A stretch of 64,000 nucleotides of DNA from Methylophilaceae bacterium. Lineage in GTDB: Bacteria; Pseudomonadota; Gammaproteobacteria; Burkholderiales; Methylophilaceae. The notes beneath the pieces are model-generated. The model did no database searches. It was not told the origin of the DNA and was given only the letters and a program-made list of their open reading frames with translations. Made by a program: the position numbers and the translations under genes. Positions 38,863 through 48,039 of the stretch are shown here, piece after piece. How positions within the stretch are numbered: position 1 is the first letter of the stretch; every line of letters begins with the position of its first letter. The stretch is taken from positions 62,001 to 126,000 of the forward strand of contig JAIYBT010000008.1 of assembly GCA_027488395.1 (NCBI GenBank). The letters run 5' to 3'.

Positions 38863-38868
38863 TGTCAA
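38863..38868 (-). promoter_or_regulatory. Putative -35 box for the permease-kinase operon
   Basis: On the minus strand a perfect TTGACA lies 46 bases before the TTG start. No convincing -10 box is found at 16-18 bases, so if this is the promoter it is probably activator-dependent. The 34-base palindrome lies 24 bases upstream of it. Confidence 0.35.
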
Positions 38869-38892
38869 CATTATCGTAACCAACATTTTGCG

Positions 38893-38926
38893 ATCAATCA
38901 CTACGTTATTTAACGTAGTGATTGAT
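38893..38926. promoter_or_regulatory. Perfect 15-base inverted repeat upstream of the permease-kinase
   Basis: Arms ATCAATCACTACGTT (38893-38907) and AACGTAGTGATTGAT (38912-38926) are perfectly complementary, separated by ATTT. Neither side has a T run directly after it, so it is not an ordinary terminator. Its position, just upstream of the TTGACA box of the permease-kinase gene, suits an operator for a dimeric regulator. A cruciform or a back-up terminator for hupE is the alternative. Confidence 0.6.
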
Positions 38927-38949
38927 GCCCATTACAGGGCGTGCATGCG

Positions 38950-38976
38950 AAAAAAAACGGACACTTCACGTGTCCG
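38950..38976 (-). terminator. Rho-independent terminator of the urease operon
   Basis: Stem CGGACAC (38958-38964), loop TTCAC, stem GTGTCCG (38970-38976). On the minus strand it is followed by a run of eight T. It lies 53 bases after the hupE stop codon and separates the urease genes from the permease-kinase operon. Confidence 0.88.
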
Positions 38977-39028
38977 CATCTTAGCGTATTTTGTATTCGT
39001 CGCGCGCGCTATTGCGCTCGACCTTTGG

Positions 39029-39598
39029 TTACGTGTTAAACAGTGCCCAAACGCCTAACACCATCATCACCGCCCCAAGCCCATGGCTTACAACAAGTCC
39101 CCATTGTGGCTGCAAGCGTCCTACCACCCATCCCAATACCAATAAACCAGTGCTGGTCATCGCCATACCGATGAGCGGCAACAGATCCGTTCCTAATTCA
39201 AGTCCATGTAGATAGCCTTGCGCACTGGCGGTGATCACGACCACCCATCGTTGCATCAAGGAGGTCAGTCGCAATGACAGCAACAGCAATAAGCCCAACC
39301 CTAGCACACTCAGCAAGACAATATGTTCTGCCCAAGAAGCATGCAAACCCCAGAGGGCCGCCATACTCGCCAACAGCATCACGCCCATAAATAGCGGCGG
39401 CAATGGCCAGCCTTGTGCCGCAGGCAACCGCGCCGCCCAGAGCCCGATTGCGCACATCACCAACCAATGGTCCCAGCCCGTTAAAGGATGTAATAGTCCT
39501 GCTTGCAGGGTGCTATGTGCGAAGTGGCCAGGGTGTGCCCAAGCCAACGAAGCCGTCATGCTGATCCACAGCCCGACCAGTATTAAGATCTGTTTCAT
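39029..39598 (-). CDS. HupE/UreJ nickel permease-like protein
   Basis: Membrane protein of 189 residues of the HupE/UreJ family, thought to bring nickel (or cobalt) to urease or hydrogenase. It has a signal-like N terminus ending AWAHPGH and six hydrophobic segments. The metal-binding motif HPLTGWDHWLVM (HX5DH) is intact, and GYLHGLELG carries another conserved His. As the last gene of the urease operon, just before a terminator, UreJ is the more fitting name. It follows ureG by about 40 bases. Confidence 0.9.
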   Translation of the reverse strand: MKQILILVGLWISMTASLAWAHPGHFAHSTLQAGLLHPLTGWDHWLVMCAIGLWAARLPAAQGWPLPPLFMGVMLLASMAALWGLHASWAEHIVLLSVLGLGLLLLLSLRLTSLMQRWVVVITASAQGYLHGLELGTDLLPLIGMAMTSTGLLVLGWVVGRLQPQWGLVVSHGLGAVMMVLGVWALFNT

Positions 39599-39637
39599 GT
39601 GTGTTTTCCTTTCAATACAATCACTGGTGATGAACGC

Positions 39638-40291
39638 TTATAACATTAAGCCTTGCTTTTCGATAAAGCGCACTATCTCTTCCAACCCTTGCCCGACTTT
39701 TAAATTGGTAAAGATAAACGGTTTATCCCCGCGCATTTTTTTGGCATCGTGCGCCATGACCTCTAATGAGGCGCCCACCATCGGGGCTAAATCAATTTTG
39801 TTAATCACCAATAAATCAGATTTGGTAATGCCAGGTCCGCCTTTGCGAGGGATTTTCTCGCCCGCCGCCACATCGATCACATAAATGGTTAAATCGGATA
39901 ATTCAGGGCTAAAGGTTGCGGCCAAGTTATCGCCCCCACTTTCCACAAACACAATGTCTAAGGTACGAAAGCGCTTACTGAGCTGGTTGACTGCCTCGAG
40001 ATTAATCGAGGCGTCCTCACGAATCGCGGTATGTGGGCAACCGCCTGTTTCTACGCCAATAATACGCTCAGGGGCTAACGCTTGATGACGGGTTAAAAAA
40101 TCTGCGTCTTCTTTGGTAAAAATATCGTTGGTGACCACCGCAATGTCGTATACCTCACGTAAACGCTGGCAGAGCGCTAAGGTTAAAGCGGTTTTACCAG
40201 AACCAACAGGGCCGCCAATACCCACCCGTAATGGCTCTAGATATTCGCTGACTTCAGGGGTGGGCGTTGTAAATTGTGCGTGTATTTTCAT
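39638..40291 (-). CDS. ureG: Urease accessory GTPase UreG
   Basis: SIMIBI-class GTPase that delivers nickel to apo-urease with UreD and UreF. The 217-residue protein has the P-loop [11 protein letters not shown], the metal-binding CPH motif in [12 protein letters not shown], and base-recognition NKIDL. No His-rich N terminus is present. Its ATG overlaps the ureF stop by four bases, coupling the two partners that form the UreDFG complex. Confidence 0.96.
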   Translation of the reverse strand: MKIHAQFTTPTPEVSEYLEPLRVGIGGPVGSGKTALTLALCQRLREVYDIAVVTNDIFTKEDADFLTRHQALAPERIIGVETGGCPHTAIREDASINLEAVNQLSKRFRTLDIVFVESGGDNLAATFSPELSDLTIYVIDVAAGEKIPRKGGPGITKSDLLVINKIDLAPMVGASLEVMAHDAKKMRGDKPFIFTNLKVGQGLEEIVRFIEKQGLML

Positions 40292-40971
40292 GATCTAAAC
40301 AATCGACTATATTGGGTTTCGTGACGACACCCAGCAATGCTGAGCAAGGGATTAAAATTACTGATCTCGGCTTCAGGCAATGCCATGGCTTGCGCAACCA
40401 ACATTGGCAACTGCGCACCCAGCGTCAGCAATATTTTTTGGCCAGCCACTTGCCCCAAGGGCACGGCTTTCATGGTGGCACTGACTTGATTTTCTAACCA
40501 GCCCCAAGCATAGGCTTGCAGGGTATCGGCTAACGGAATTTGCCAGTGTTGCGCCAAGGCGGCATACACCAGTGGAAAACTAGGCGATGGCCATTGTGCA
40601 AGTGTTTGGCGCAACGACAGCGGCAAATCCTCTAGCGCCGTAACCAAGCGCACCAGCGAATAGCCCATCTGTTGGGTTTCCGCATAGGCTTCGGCGGTAT
40701 CGCGCCCCGCTAAGTAAAACGCCTGCCAAGACTGCACCGCATCAAAATCTTGCTGTTGCCACGCGCCATACAGTTGTTGCAACACGGGTAACTCAAAGCG
40801 GGCTTGGTAGTGCGTTAACACATCGCCTATCCAGGTGAGCGCCGTGGCTAAATCCTTGACCTCCCCCGACTCAATGCCCCATTCCAAGCCCTGCGAGTAG
40901 GTATAGGCCCCCACTGGCAGCATGGGGCTCGCCAATTGCAATAAGCGGCTTAATGCGAGGGCATCAGCCAT
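40288..40971 (-). CDS. ureF: Urease accessory protein UreF
   Basis: All-helical urease maturation factor of 227 residues that acts in the UreDFG complex and gates GTP hydrolysis by UreG. It starts [21 protein letters not shown] at ATG 40971, the standard N terminus, and includes [14 protein letters not shown] and the C-terminal [18 protein letters not shown] longer frame to 41172 lies wholly within ureE and is rejected. Its start overlaps the ureE end by eight bases. Confidence 0.93.
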   Translation of the reverse strand: MADALALSRLLQLASPMLPVGAYTYSQGLEWGIESGEVKDLATALTWIGDVLTHYQARFELPVLQQLYGAWQQQDFDAVQSWQAFYLAGRDTAEAYAETQQMGYSLVRLVTALEDLPLSLRQTLAQWPSPSFPLVYAALAQHWQIPLADTLQAYAWGWLENQVSATMKAVPLGQVAGQKILLTLGAQLPMLVAQAMALPEAEISNFNPLLSIAGCRHETQYSRLFRS

Positions 40972-41458
40972 GCTGCCGCCTGTTAGGTGGGCGTAAAAGC
41001 TGACTTGGCGCCTCGGCATCACCGTGGCGATGCCCGCCACCATAGGCGCCAGCTTCAGGTTCAAATGCAGCCAGTTCTGCTTGGACACTGACATGTAACC
41101 CAAGCAACATGGCTTGTAACACACTGTCTTGTTCCAAGCGTAACCAGCCATCGCCAATTTGCAGCGGCACATGCCGATTGCCTAAGTGGTAAGCGGCACA
41201 CATTAACTCACGCGTGGTGTTGGCGGTGACGCGCAGCACAGGTTCGAGCGCCGCCACAATTTGCACCACATAATCGCCCGTTTCAGCACCGACTAAATCA
41301 CCGCCGCGTAAAATCGTGCCCCGGTTTAAAAACAAGGCAGCCTCACGCCCCGAAGCCAAGGTCACGCGTAAGCGACTCTTTTGTCTTAACTCAAAAGGTA
41401 ATTCGAGTTGGTCATGGATCACGTCACTGCCCGCCATCCGCTCGGTTAAATGCATCAT
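40964..41458 (-). CDS. ureE: Urease nickel metallochaperone UreE
   Basis: Nickel carrier of 164 residues from ATG 41458 (a second ATG is three bases on). The N-terminal domain has QKSRLRVTLASGREAALFL and LRRGD-type RGGDLV. The C-terminal ferredoxin-like domain has the conserved YHLGNRHVPLQI with the interface nickel-binding His, and FEPEAGAYGGG. The tail GHRHGDAEA has only two His, so it lacks the long His-rich tail of some UreE. The longer open frame to 41593 overlaps ureC and lacks family similarity. It is cotranscribed between ureC and ureF. Confidence 0.92.
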   Translation of the reverse strand: MMHLTERMAGSDVIHDQLELPFELRQKSRLRVTLASGREAALFLNRGTILRGGDLVGAETGDYVVQIVAALEPVLRVTANTTRELMCAAYHLGNRHVPLQIGDGWLRLEQDSVLQAMLLGLHVSVQAELAAFEPEAGAYGGGHRHGDAEAPSQLLRPPNRRQHG

Positions 41459-41541
41459 AAGGATGACCGCCACTTGCTCGCTGCACACCATGGGTGATTG
41501 CAGTGCCGAATTAAGTAAAAAGAATGCATGGTTAAATAGGC

Positions 41542-43245
41542 TTAAAACAGAAAATAGCGTTGCGCCATCGGCAATACGGTCGCAGGCTCGCACACCAACG
41601 GCATGCCGTCCGCCAACACTTCATAGGTTTCAGGGTCGACCTCAATCTTGGGCAACCAGGTGTTATGGATCATGTCTGATTTTTTCACATGGCGGGTGCC
41701 TTTAACCGCGACCAAAGGCTTTTGAAGCCCAAGGGCCTGCACAGCAGGGTTTTGCAAAGCGGCTTGCGAGACAAACGTGATGGCGGTTTTTAAACCGCCA
41801 GCAAACGCACCAAACATCGGGCGATAATGCACAGGCTGGGGCGTTGGAATCGAGGCATTCGGATCACCCATAGCGGCGGCGGCAATCATGCCGCCTTTCA
41901 AAATGGTAAACGGCTTCACGCCAAAAAAAGCAGGCTTCCAAATCACTAAATCCGCCAACTTGCCCACTTCCACCGAGCCCACCACGTGCGAGATGCCATG
42001 CGTGATGGCGGGGTTCATCGTATATTTGGCAATGTAACGCTTGATCCGAAAATTGTCATTGCCTGGCGCATCTTCAGCCAAGGGACCGCGCTGTACTTTC
42101 ATTTTATGTGCGGTTTGCCAAGTGCGGATGATCACTTCACCGACACGGCCCATGGCTTGCGAATCCGAAGACATCATGGCGAACGCACCTAAATCATGAA
42201 AAATATCCTCCGCAGCAATGGTTTCACGGCGAATACGACTTTCAGCGAAGGCAATATCTTCGGCAATCGCTGGGTCTAGATGGTGACAGACCATCAGCAT
42301 ATCGAGATGCTCATCAATCGTGTTCACAGTAAAGGGACGGGTTGGATTGGTCGATGAAGGCAAAACATTGGCGTATCCTGCCGCCTTGATAATATCGGGT
42401 GCGTGTCCACCGCCTGCGCCTTCGGTATGAAAGGTATGAATCGTGCGGCCTTTAAAAGCGCCGATGGTGGTTTCAACAAAGCCTGATTCGTTCAGCGTAT
42501 CGGAGTGGATGGCGACTTGAATATCCATTTCATCGGCAACGCTTAAACAATTATCAATGGCCGCGGGGGTCGTCCCCCAATCTTCATGGAGTTTTAACCC
42601 GATCACCCCCGCCTCGACTTGCTCGCGCAAGGGTTGCGGCAGACTGGCATTGCCTTTGCCCAAAAAGCCGAGGTTCATCGGAAATGCTTCAGCGGCTTGC
42701 AACATCCGGTGTATATGCCAAGGCCCTGGCGTACAGGTGGTGGCAAAGGTGCCTGTCGCAGGGCCGGTCCCGCCACCAATCATGGTGGTCACACCAGACA
42801 TCAGCGCTTCATCGATTTGTTGCGGGCATATAAAGTGAATATGCGTATCAATGCCACCAGCGGTGATGATCATGCCTTCACCTGCAATAATCTCGGTACC
42901 CGCGCCAATCGCAATGGTGACACCGGGTTGAATATCTGGATTCCCCGCTTTGCCAATGGCAGCAATATAGCCGCCTTTAATGCCAATATCGGCCTTCACA
43001 ATGCCCCAATGATCCACAATCAGTGCATTGGTAATCACGGTATCGGCCACCTCAGCCGCCAGCCCTTGGCCTTGGCCCATGCCATCACGGATGACTTTAC
43101 CACCACCAAATTTGACTTCTTCGCCATAAATCGTGAAATCGTGTTCGACCTCTAGCCACAAATCAGTGTCGGCCAAGCGCATTTTATCGCCCACCGTGGG
43201 ACCAAACATTTCGGCATATGCGCGTTTATCGATATGAACTGTCAT
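41542..43245 (-). CDS. ureC: Urease alpha (catalytic) subunit
   Basis: Nickel-dependent amidohydrolase that hydrolyses urea to ammonia and carbamate. The 567-residue subunit is full length. Nickel ligands are visible in [11 protein letters not shown], the carbamylated Lys in GLKLHEDWG, His residues in [15 protein letters not shown], and the Asp in [11 protein letters not shown]. The flap-region sequence (MVCHHLDP) is also intact, so the enzyme should be active. It lies between ureB (45 bases upstream) and ureE. Confidence 0.97.
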   Translation of the reverse strand: MTVHIDKRAYAEMFGPTVGDKMRLADTDLWLEVEHDFTIYGEEVKFGGGKVIRDGMGQGQGLAAEVADTVITNALIVDHWGIVKADIGIKGGYIAAIGKAGNPDIQPGVTIAIGAGTEIIAGEGMIITAGGIDTHIHFICPQQIDEALMSGVTTMIGGGTGPATGTFATTCTPGPWHIHRMLQAAEAFPMNLGFLGKGNASLPQPLREQVEAGVIGLKLHEDWGTTPAAIDNCLSVADEMDIQVAIHSDTLNESGFVETTIGAFKGRTIHTFHTEGAGGGHAPDIIKAAGYANVLPSSTNPTRPFTVNTIDEHLDMLMVCHHLDPAIAEDIAFAESRIRRETIAAEDIFHDLGAFAMMSSDSQAMGRVGEVIIRTWQTAHKMKVQRGPLAEDAPGNDNFRIKRYIAKYTMNPAITHGISHVVGSVEVGKLADLVIWKPAFFGVKPFTILKGGMIAAAAMGDPNASIPTPQPVHYRPMFGAFAGGLKTAITFVSQAALQNPAVQALGLQKPLVAVKGTRHVKKSDMIHNTWLPKIEVDPETYEVLADGMPLVCEPATVLPMAQRYFLF

Positions 43246-43290
43246 GCGCTATCCTTACCTAGGCTTTGCTTAAAGCGATATTGATGTTGT

Positions 43291-43614
43291 TTATGCATGG
43301 CTTGCATCATCCAAGGCCCCCATGACGCGGCCAGAAAAGCCATACACTTGTCTGGCGCCTGCCAGTTTGACCAAGGCAACGGTGCGGGTTTGACCCGGCT
43401 CAAACCGCACGGCGGTGCCCGCAGCGATATTTAAACGGTAGCCATAGGCAAGGGCACGATCAAACGCTAGCGCATCATTGGTTTCATAAAAGTGGTAGTG
43501 TGACCCAACCTGAATGGGACGGTCACCCGTATTGGCGACATCTAAAGTGAGGGTCTCTCGACCCACATTCATAGCAATATTGCCATCGGCAATCCGCATT
43601 TCACCTGGAATCAT
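43291..43614 (-). CDS. ureB: Urease beta subunit
   Basis: Structural urease subunit of 107 residues. It starts [16 protein letters not shown] and includes the conserved [18 protein letters not shown] and [17 protein letters not shown] motifs. It forms part of the (alpha-beta-gamma)3 enzyme with UreA and UreC. As a separate gene from ureA it follows the usual bacterial arrangement, unlike Helicobacter, where the two are fused. Confidence 0.96.
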   Translation of the reverse strand: MIPGEMRIADGNIAMNVGRETLTLDVANTGDRPIQVGSHYHFYETNDALAFDRALAYGYRLNIAAGTAVRFEPGQTRTVALVKLAGARQVYGFSGRVMGALDDASHA

Positions 43615-43685
43615 AAACGGCTTCCTTATTTGTTAGTATTGCATCAAGGGGCGCATACAAGCGGGTAGCGGCATCCCAATAAAAC

Positions 43686-43988
43686 TTATGGAATCGGATG
43701 ATGTACCGTGACTAATTTGGTGCCATCAGGGAAAGTCGCCTCCACCTGAATATCTGGAATCATCTCTGGCACGCCTTCCATCACCTCGTCGCGGGATAAC
43801 AATGTGGTGCCATAACTCATCAGTTGCGCCACGGTTTGACCATCCCGCGCGCCTTCCATGATGGCAGCGCTGATCAACGCGACCGCTTCTGGATAGTTGA
43901 GTTTTAAGCCTCGCGCTTTGCGCCGTTCTGCAACCAATGCGGCAGTAAAAATCAACAATTTATCTTTTTCTCTTGGGGTCAGTTCCAT
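43686..43988 (-). CDS. ureA: Urease gamma subunit
   Basis: Smallest urease subunit, exactly 100 residues from ATG 43988 ([18 protein letters not shown]), the canonical length. [24 protein letters not shown] and the C-terminal [16 protein letters not shown] are diagnostic. A GTG nine bases upstream is in frame but adds residues absent from the family. It sits 84 bases after ureD and 71 bases before ureB. Confidence 0.96.
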   Translation of the reverse strand: MELTPREKDKLLIFTAALVAERRKARGLKLNYPEAVALISAAIMEGARDGQTVAQLMSYGTTLLSRDEVMEGVPEMIPDIQVEATFPDGTKLVTVHHPIP

Positions 43989-44072
43989 GACAATCACTTT
44001 TTATTAGAGGGTTCAATGCATGCGCGCATCCGTTTACAACGTTAAACGCTGCGTCACTTGCGCTGTGCCACA

Positions 44073-44942
44073 TCAAGTATTCCAAATGCGTGGCCGCTGA
44101 GCATCCCGTTCATCATACCAAGGGCGCAACAGTTGCCAACATTGTTCAAAATAATTTCTTGCTTGTTGTGAAGCCGCACCCACATAGCGGATGGCCAGCA
44201 CTTCGGGCAACGCGGTGATGCCAACCTTGGCGCCTACCACCTCAATCGCACGACATGCGGCGAGCATCTCTTCTGGCACCCTGCCCGCACACACCAAAAA
44301 AGTACCAAATACCGGTGCTTGCGCTAACCCAATCACGCTGGCCCGCAAGCCATCATCGGCACGCATCATTGCCCGCTCATGCCATATCCATTGGCCGGCC
44401 CGTGAAATGCGTTGTTGCAAAGCATAATGGCCCGAAGCCCACACTTCTTGTTGTGCTTGCCGACCCAAGCACACGATATCCCACATCGCAAGCTTGGCAT
44501 CATGGGCTAAGCTGATCTCGGCCTGAAACGCCACTTGCGCGGCATTAAACAAAATATTTTCTTGTGGCAACCACTCGAGCATACTGCCTTGCGCCAACGC
44601 AAACCTCAATTGCTGTGTGGCTTGCCCGCCATGCGCTTTATACCATTTACCCGCACCCGGGGTGGTGAGTAGTGCGCGCGCATGTGGATGGAGCGTCACA
44701 TTTAAGCGAAGCACATCCCCGCCAGCCACACCGCCGGGCGGATGCACAATCACGGCGTGACACACCGCTGGGCCCTCCGGATGCAAGGTTTTTTGTACCA
44801 CCAACGGCCCTTGATGCAAGCGATGCGACAAATAAGTGCCAGTGCTTCGATGGCTAAACGCCAGGGTTAATTCTGCATGCCATTGTTTACCTACAGGCAT
44901 CTCGGTTGTGGCATTCGGGGTTGGTATTGTTAGGTCATCCAT
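44073..44942 (-). CDS. ureD: Urease accessory protein UreD
   Basis: Urease assembly scaffold of 289 residues that binds apo-urease and recruits UreF and UreG. The conserved patterns HPPGGVAGGDVLRLNVTL, LTTPGAGKWYKA and EWLPQENILFNAA are all present. ATG 44942 (MDDLTIPTPN) is preferred to the GTG three bases before. It is the first ure gene; 267 bases without a gene separate it from urtE, so a separate ure promoter is possible. Confidence 0.94.
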   Translation of the reverse strand: MDDLTIPTPNATTEMPVGKQWHAELTLAFSHRSTGTYLSHRLHQGPLVVQKTLHPEGPAVCHAVIVHPPGGVAGGDVLRLNVTLHPHARALLTTPGAGKWYKAHGGQATQQLRFALAQGSMLEWLPQENILFNAAQVAFQAEISLAHDAKLAMWDIVCLGRQAQQEVWASGHYALQQRISRAGQWIWHERAMMRADDGLRASVIGLAQAPVFGTFLVCAGRVPEEMLAACRAIEVVGAKVGITALPEVLAIRYVGAASQQARNYFEQCWQLLRPWYDERDAQRPRIWNT

Positions 44943-45209
44943 CACAACACATCATGCCATAGCCTGAACTGCATGCACATTATTTTCAACGTCGTTTAAT
45001 CCCTGCCATGTTGCATAAAACGCTCATCACAACCCATTTCATACGCCAATTAACAGACGCCCACTTCCCTGCAGAAGATTGTGATCTAAGTCCTCTGGGA
45101 TACTTGGAGCATGAACGCCACGGCTGATGTTGTGAAGGGTGCCAAGATTGGCGCGTCCACCATGAAACGCACCAGTGCACGCCGCATTTCACAACGGCGT
45201 GCGGGTCTG

Positions 45210-45899
45210 CTACACGGACAAGTAACTTTTCACCTTGGCGGCATCGACGTTGCCGCGAGTATCTTCATGAATAAACTTACCTTTATCAATCACGATGATG
45301 CGGTCGGCCACTTCCATGGTAAAGCTCAAAACCTGCTCGGAAACGATGATGGTAATTTCACGCATTTTACGAATTTCGTTGAGCACTCTGGCAATGTCTT
45401 TGATGATGGAAGGTTGTATGCCTTCGGTGGGTTCATCCAGTAACAACACTTTTGGGTTGGTGACTAAGGCACGCGCAATCGCCAGTTGTTGTTGTTGGCC
45501 GCCTGATAAGTTACCGCCTTTGCGTTTACGCATTTCAAACAGCACAGGAAACAAAGCATAAATATCTTCCGGAATTTCACGCGTCACGGATTTCTCAAGG
45601 CCTGTTTCGATATTCTCTTGTACCGTCATATTAGGAAAAATCCAGCGTCCTTGCGGCACATAGGCCAAGCCTTTCATCACCCGTTCATGGGTGGCGGCAC
45701 CTTGTACATCAACGCCATCCACGGTGGCTTTGCTCGCTTTACTTGGCAAAATACCCATCAACGATTTAAACAAGGTGGTTTTGCCCATGCCGTTACGGCC
45801 CATAATCGCCAAGGTTTCATTTTTGTTGGCTTTAAAGTTTAGGCCATGAATGACTTGGCTTTGTCCATAACTTACTTGTAGGTTTTCAATTTCAAACAT
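45210..45899 (-). CDS. urtE: Urea/amide ABC transporter ATPase UrtE
   Basis: LivF-type ATPase of the urea transporter, 229 residues. Walker A is GRNGMGKTTLF, the signature LSGGQQQQLAIARAL, and Walker B VLLLDEPTEGIQPSI. EGIQPSII is characteristic of UrtE rather than of branched-chain amino acid LivF. It lies 33 bases after urtD and completes the five-gene transporter. The downstream 267 bases to ureD contain no gene. Confidence 0.94.
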   Translation of the reverse strand: MFEIENLQVSYGQSQVIHGLNFKANKNETLAIMGRNGMGKTTLFKSLMGILPSKASKATVDGVDVQGAATHERVMKGLAYVPQGRWIFPNMTVQENIETGLEKSVTREIPEDIYALFPVLFEMRKRKGGNLSGGQQQQLAIARALVTNPKVLLLDEPTEGIQPSIIKDIARVLNEIRKMREITIIVSEQVLSFTMEVADRIIVIDKGKFIHEDTRGNVDAAKVKSYLSV

Positions 45900-45932
45900 A
45901 ATAGGGGCTCCTAGACTGTCGTGTGCTGGCTA

Positions 45933-46676
45933 TCAATGACCCAAATACACTTCGATGACTTTTTCGTCGTTTTGCACTTTATCCATGCTGCCTTCGGCCA
46001 AAATTTTGCCTTGGTGTAGCACGGTGACTTTGTGCGCAATTTTTTTCACAAACTCCATGTCATGTTCAATCACAATCACGGAACGGTTTTGGCAAATGCG
46101 ATTGAGTAGCTCCGCAGTTTGATCGCGTTCTTTCGCACTCATGCCTGCCACTGGTTCATCGAGCATCAAAAGCTCAGGCTCTTGCATCAGCAGCATGCCA
46201 ATTTCCAACCATTGTTTTTGGCCGTGGCTAAGCAAGGCGGATTCCATGTCTAAAAAATCGGTGAGCATGATGTCGGCCGCCACTTTGCGCACTTGCTCCT
46301 CAACCGCTTTGGTGCGCTTAAAGGTGAGGCTGCCAAACACGCCACGGCCCTTGGGGTAGGACACCTCGAGGTTTTGATACACCGAGAGGTTTTCATAAAT
46401 GGATGGGTTTTGAAATTTTCGACCCACGCCTGAGCGTACAATTTCATGCTCAGACAGCTTGGTCAGCTCGGTATTTTTAAATTTAATCGAACCTGCGGTT
46501 GATTTGGTTTTGCCACAAATCAAATCGAGCACGGTGGTTTTACCAGCACCGTTCGGGCCCACCAACACGCGCAACTCGTTTTTATCGATATACATGGTGA
46601 GCTTGTCAACCGCCTTAAAGCCATCAAATGACACGGTTAAATCTTCTACCGCTAACACAAAATCGGTATTACTCAT
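45933..46676 (-). CDS. urtD: Urea/amide ABC transporter ATPase UrtD
   Basis: LivG-type ATPase of 247 residues. Walker A is GPNGAGKTTVLD and Walker B is LLMLDEPVAGMS. The signature motif reads LLSHGQKQWLEIGM, with SHGQ in place of SGGQ; this is normal for UrtD and helps tell it from LivG. The start lies two bases after the urtC stop, so the two are tightly coupled. Confidence 0.94.
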   Translation of the reverse strand: MSNTDFVLAVEDLTVSFDGFKAVDKLTMYIDKNELRVLVGPNGAGKTTVLDLICGKTKSTAGSIKFKNTELTKLSEHEIVRSGVGRKFQNPSIYENLSVYQNLEVSYPKGRGVFGSLTFKRTKAVEEQVRKVAADIMLTDFLDMESALLSHGQKQWLEIGMLLMQEPELLMLDEPVAGMSAKERDQTAELLNRICQNRSVIVIEHDMEFVKKIAHKVTVLHQGKILAEGSMDKVQNDEKVIEVYLGH

Positions 46677-46678
46677 GG

Positions 46679-47968
46679 TTAAGCTCCTCTTGCCGCAGGG
46701 GTGTTGACCACATTGGCTTGTTTGCTGGATGTTTTGGTGGTGGCTGCAACCTGGGTAGTGTTGGTTACAGCGCTGGTAAGTGCAGTTGCTTCGCTATCTA
46801 CCTCAGATGCACTTACCTCAAACTTTTTTGCCTCAGGCTTTTTTACATCAGACGTGCCTGACGCATCTTCCTTAGGTTTAAACCAACCGAATTTTTCAGC
46901 ATATTTGTTCCAGATGCCCGCCAAGCCATTTGGGAAGAACATCACCACCGCAATAAACAGTCCACCCATCAAAAATAACCACAACTCTGGGTAGGTTTCA
47001 GAGAACACGGTTTTGCCGTAATTCACCAATAACGTGCCGTATACCGCACCAATCAAGGAGGCACGGCCACCCACTGCACAGAAAATAATCATTTCAATCG
47101 AAGGCACGATGCCTACAAATGAAGGTGACATAAAGCCGACTTGCAAGGTAAACATGGCGCCACCGACCGCTGACAAAATGGCAGCAAAGCAAAATACAAA
47201 GATCTTAAAGTTGGAGACATCGTAGCCAGAGAAACGGACGCGCTCTTCCTTGTCGCGCATCGCCAATAACAACATGCCAAACTTACTGCTCATGATGTAT
47301 TGCGATAACACAATGGCACCAATCAATAACAAGCCATTGACGTAGTAAAGAATGTATTTGGCGCTATCGGTACGAATATCCCAACCAAGCATGGTTTTTA
47401 AATCGGTGATGCCATTGACGCCACCGGTGTAGCCTTGTTGCCCAACAATCAAAATGCTCAAAATCAGCGCCACAGCTTGGGTAATGATCGAGAAATACAC
47501 CCCGCCCACCCGCCGTTTAAACATGGCGTAGCCAATCACATAGGCAAATAAAGCAGGGATAGTTAGCACGGCAATGATCGTCAGCGGTAAGCTCTTGAAC
47601 GGCTCCCAAAACCAAGGCAAAGCAGTCAGTTGGTTCCAATCCATAAAGTCAGGGATACCTGGCGTGGATTGAATTTTGGTGCTGATCGGGTCTGAGGCTT
47701 CTAATTTGAGAAACATGGCCATGGCATACCCACCCAAGCCAAAGAAAATCCCTTGACCCAAACTGAGTACCCCACCGTGCCCCCATAACATCACCAATCC
47801 CACCGCAACAAACGCATAGGTGAGGTATTTACCAATTAAATTTAGGCGAAAAATATCCACCCCAAGCGGCAACACGATAAAGATGATGGCCGCTAACAAC
47901 GCCAAGCCCAGCACCCCTTCTTTGCCGCCCAGCACACGGCTGGTTGTCAATTTTTCCCATAGATTCAT
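46679..47968 (-). CDS. urtC: Urea/amide ABC transporter permease UrtC with C-terminal extension
   Basis: LivM-type permease of 429 residues. About ten membrane segments fill residues 15-350, including GHGGVLSLGQGIFFGLGGYAM and GGRASLIGAVYGTLLVNYGK motifs of UrtC. The start is set at ATG 47968 because GGAG lies eight bases before it; an ATG six bases upstream is too close to that site. The last roughly 60 residues are a hydrophilic, Lys/Ala/Thr/Ser-rich tail (from EDASGTSDVKKPEAKK on), longer than usual UrtC. The permease pairs with UrtB; in Methylophilus the equivalent system also carries short-chain amides. Confidence 0.92.
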   Translation of the reverse strand: MNLWEKLTTSRVLGGKEGVLGLALLAAIIFIVLPLGVDIFRLNLIGKYLTYAFVAVGLVMLWGHGGVLSLGQGIFFGLGGYAMAMFLKLEASDPISTKIQSTPGIPDFMDWNQLTALPWFWEPFKSLPLTIIAVLTIPALFAYVIGYAMFKRRVGGVYFSIITQAVALILSILIVGQQGYTGGVNGITDLKTMLGWDIRTDSAKYILYYVNGLLLIGAIVLSQYIMSSKFGMLLLAMRDKEERVRFSGYDVSNFKIFVFCFAAILSAVGGAMFTLQVGFMSPSFVGIVPSIEMIIFCAVGGRASLIGAVYGTLLVNYGKTVFSETYPELWLFLMGGLFIAVVMFFPNGLAGIWNKYAEKFGWFKPKEDASGTSDVKKPEAKKFEVSASEVDSEATALTSAVTNTTQVAATTKTSSKQANVVNTPAARGA

Positions 47969-48039
47969 TAACATTCTCCTCAGTTGATAGGGCGTACTTT
48001 GGTCAAACTTATACTTAAAAATGTGTGCAATTACCTAGA

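Noticed and set aside
40972-41172. N-terminal extension of ureF
   Set aside because: It lies inside ureE in another frame; the start at 40971 gives the standard UreF N terminus.
44943-45209. Possible sigma-54 promoter upstream of ureD
   Set aside because: A TGGCAC-like box is present, but no GC pair lies at the required spacing, so the -24/-12 pattern fails.
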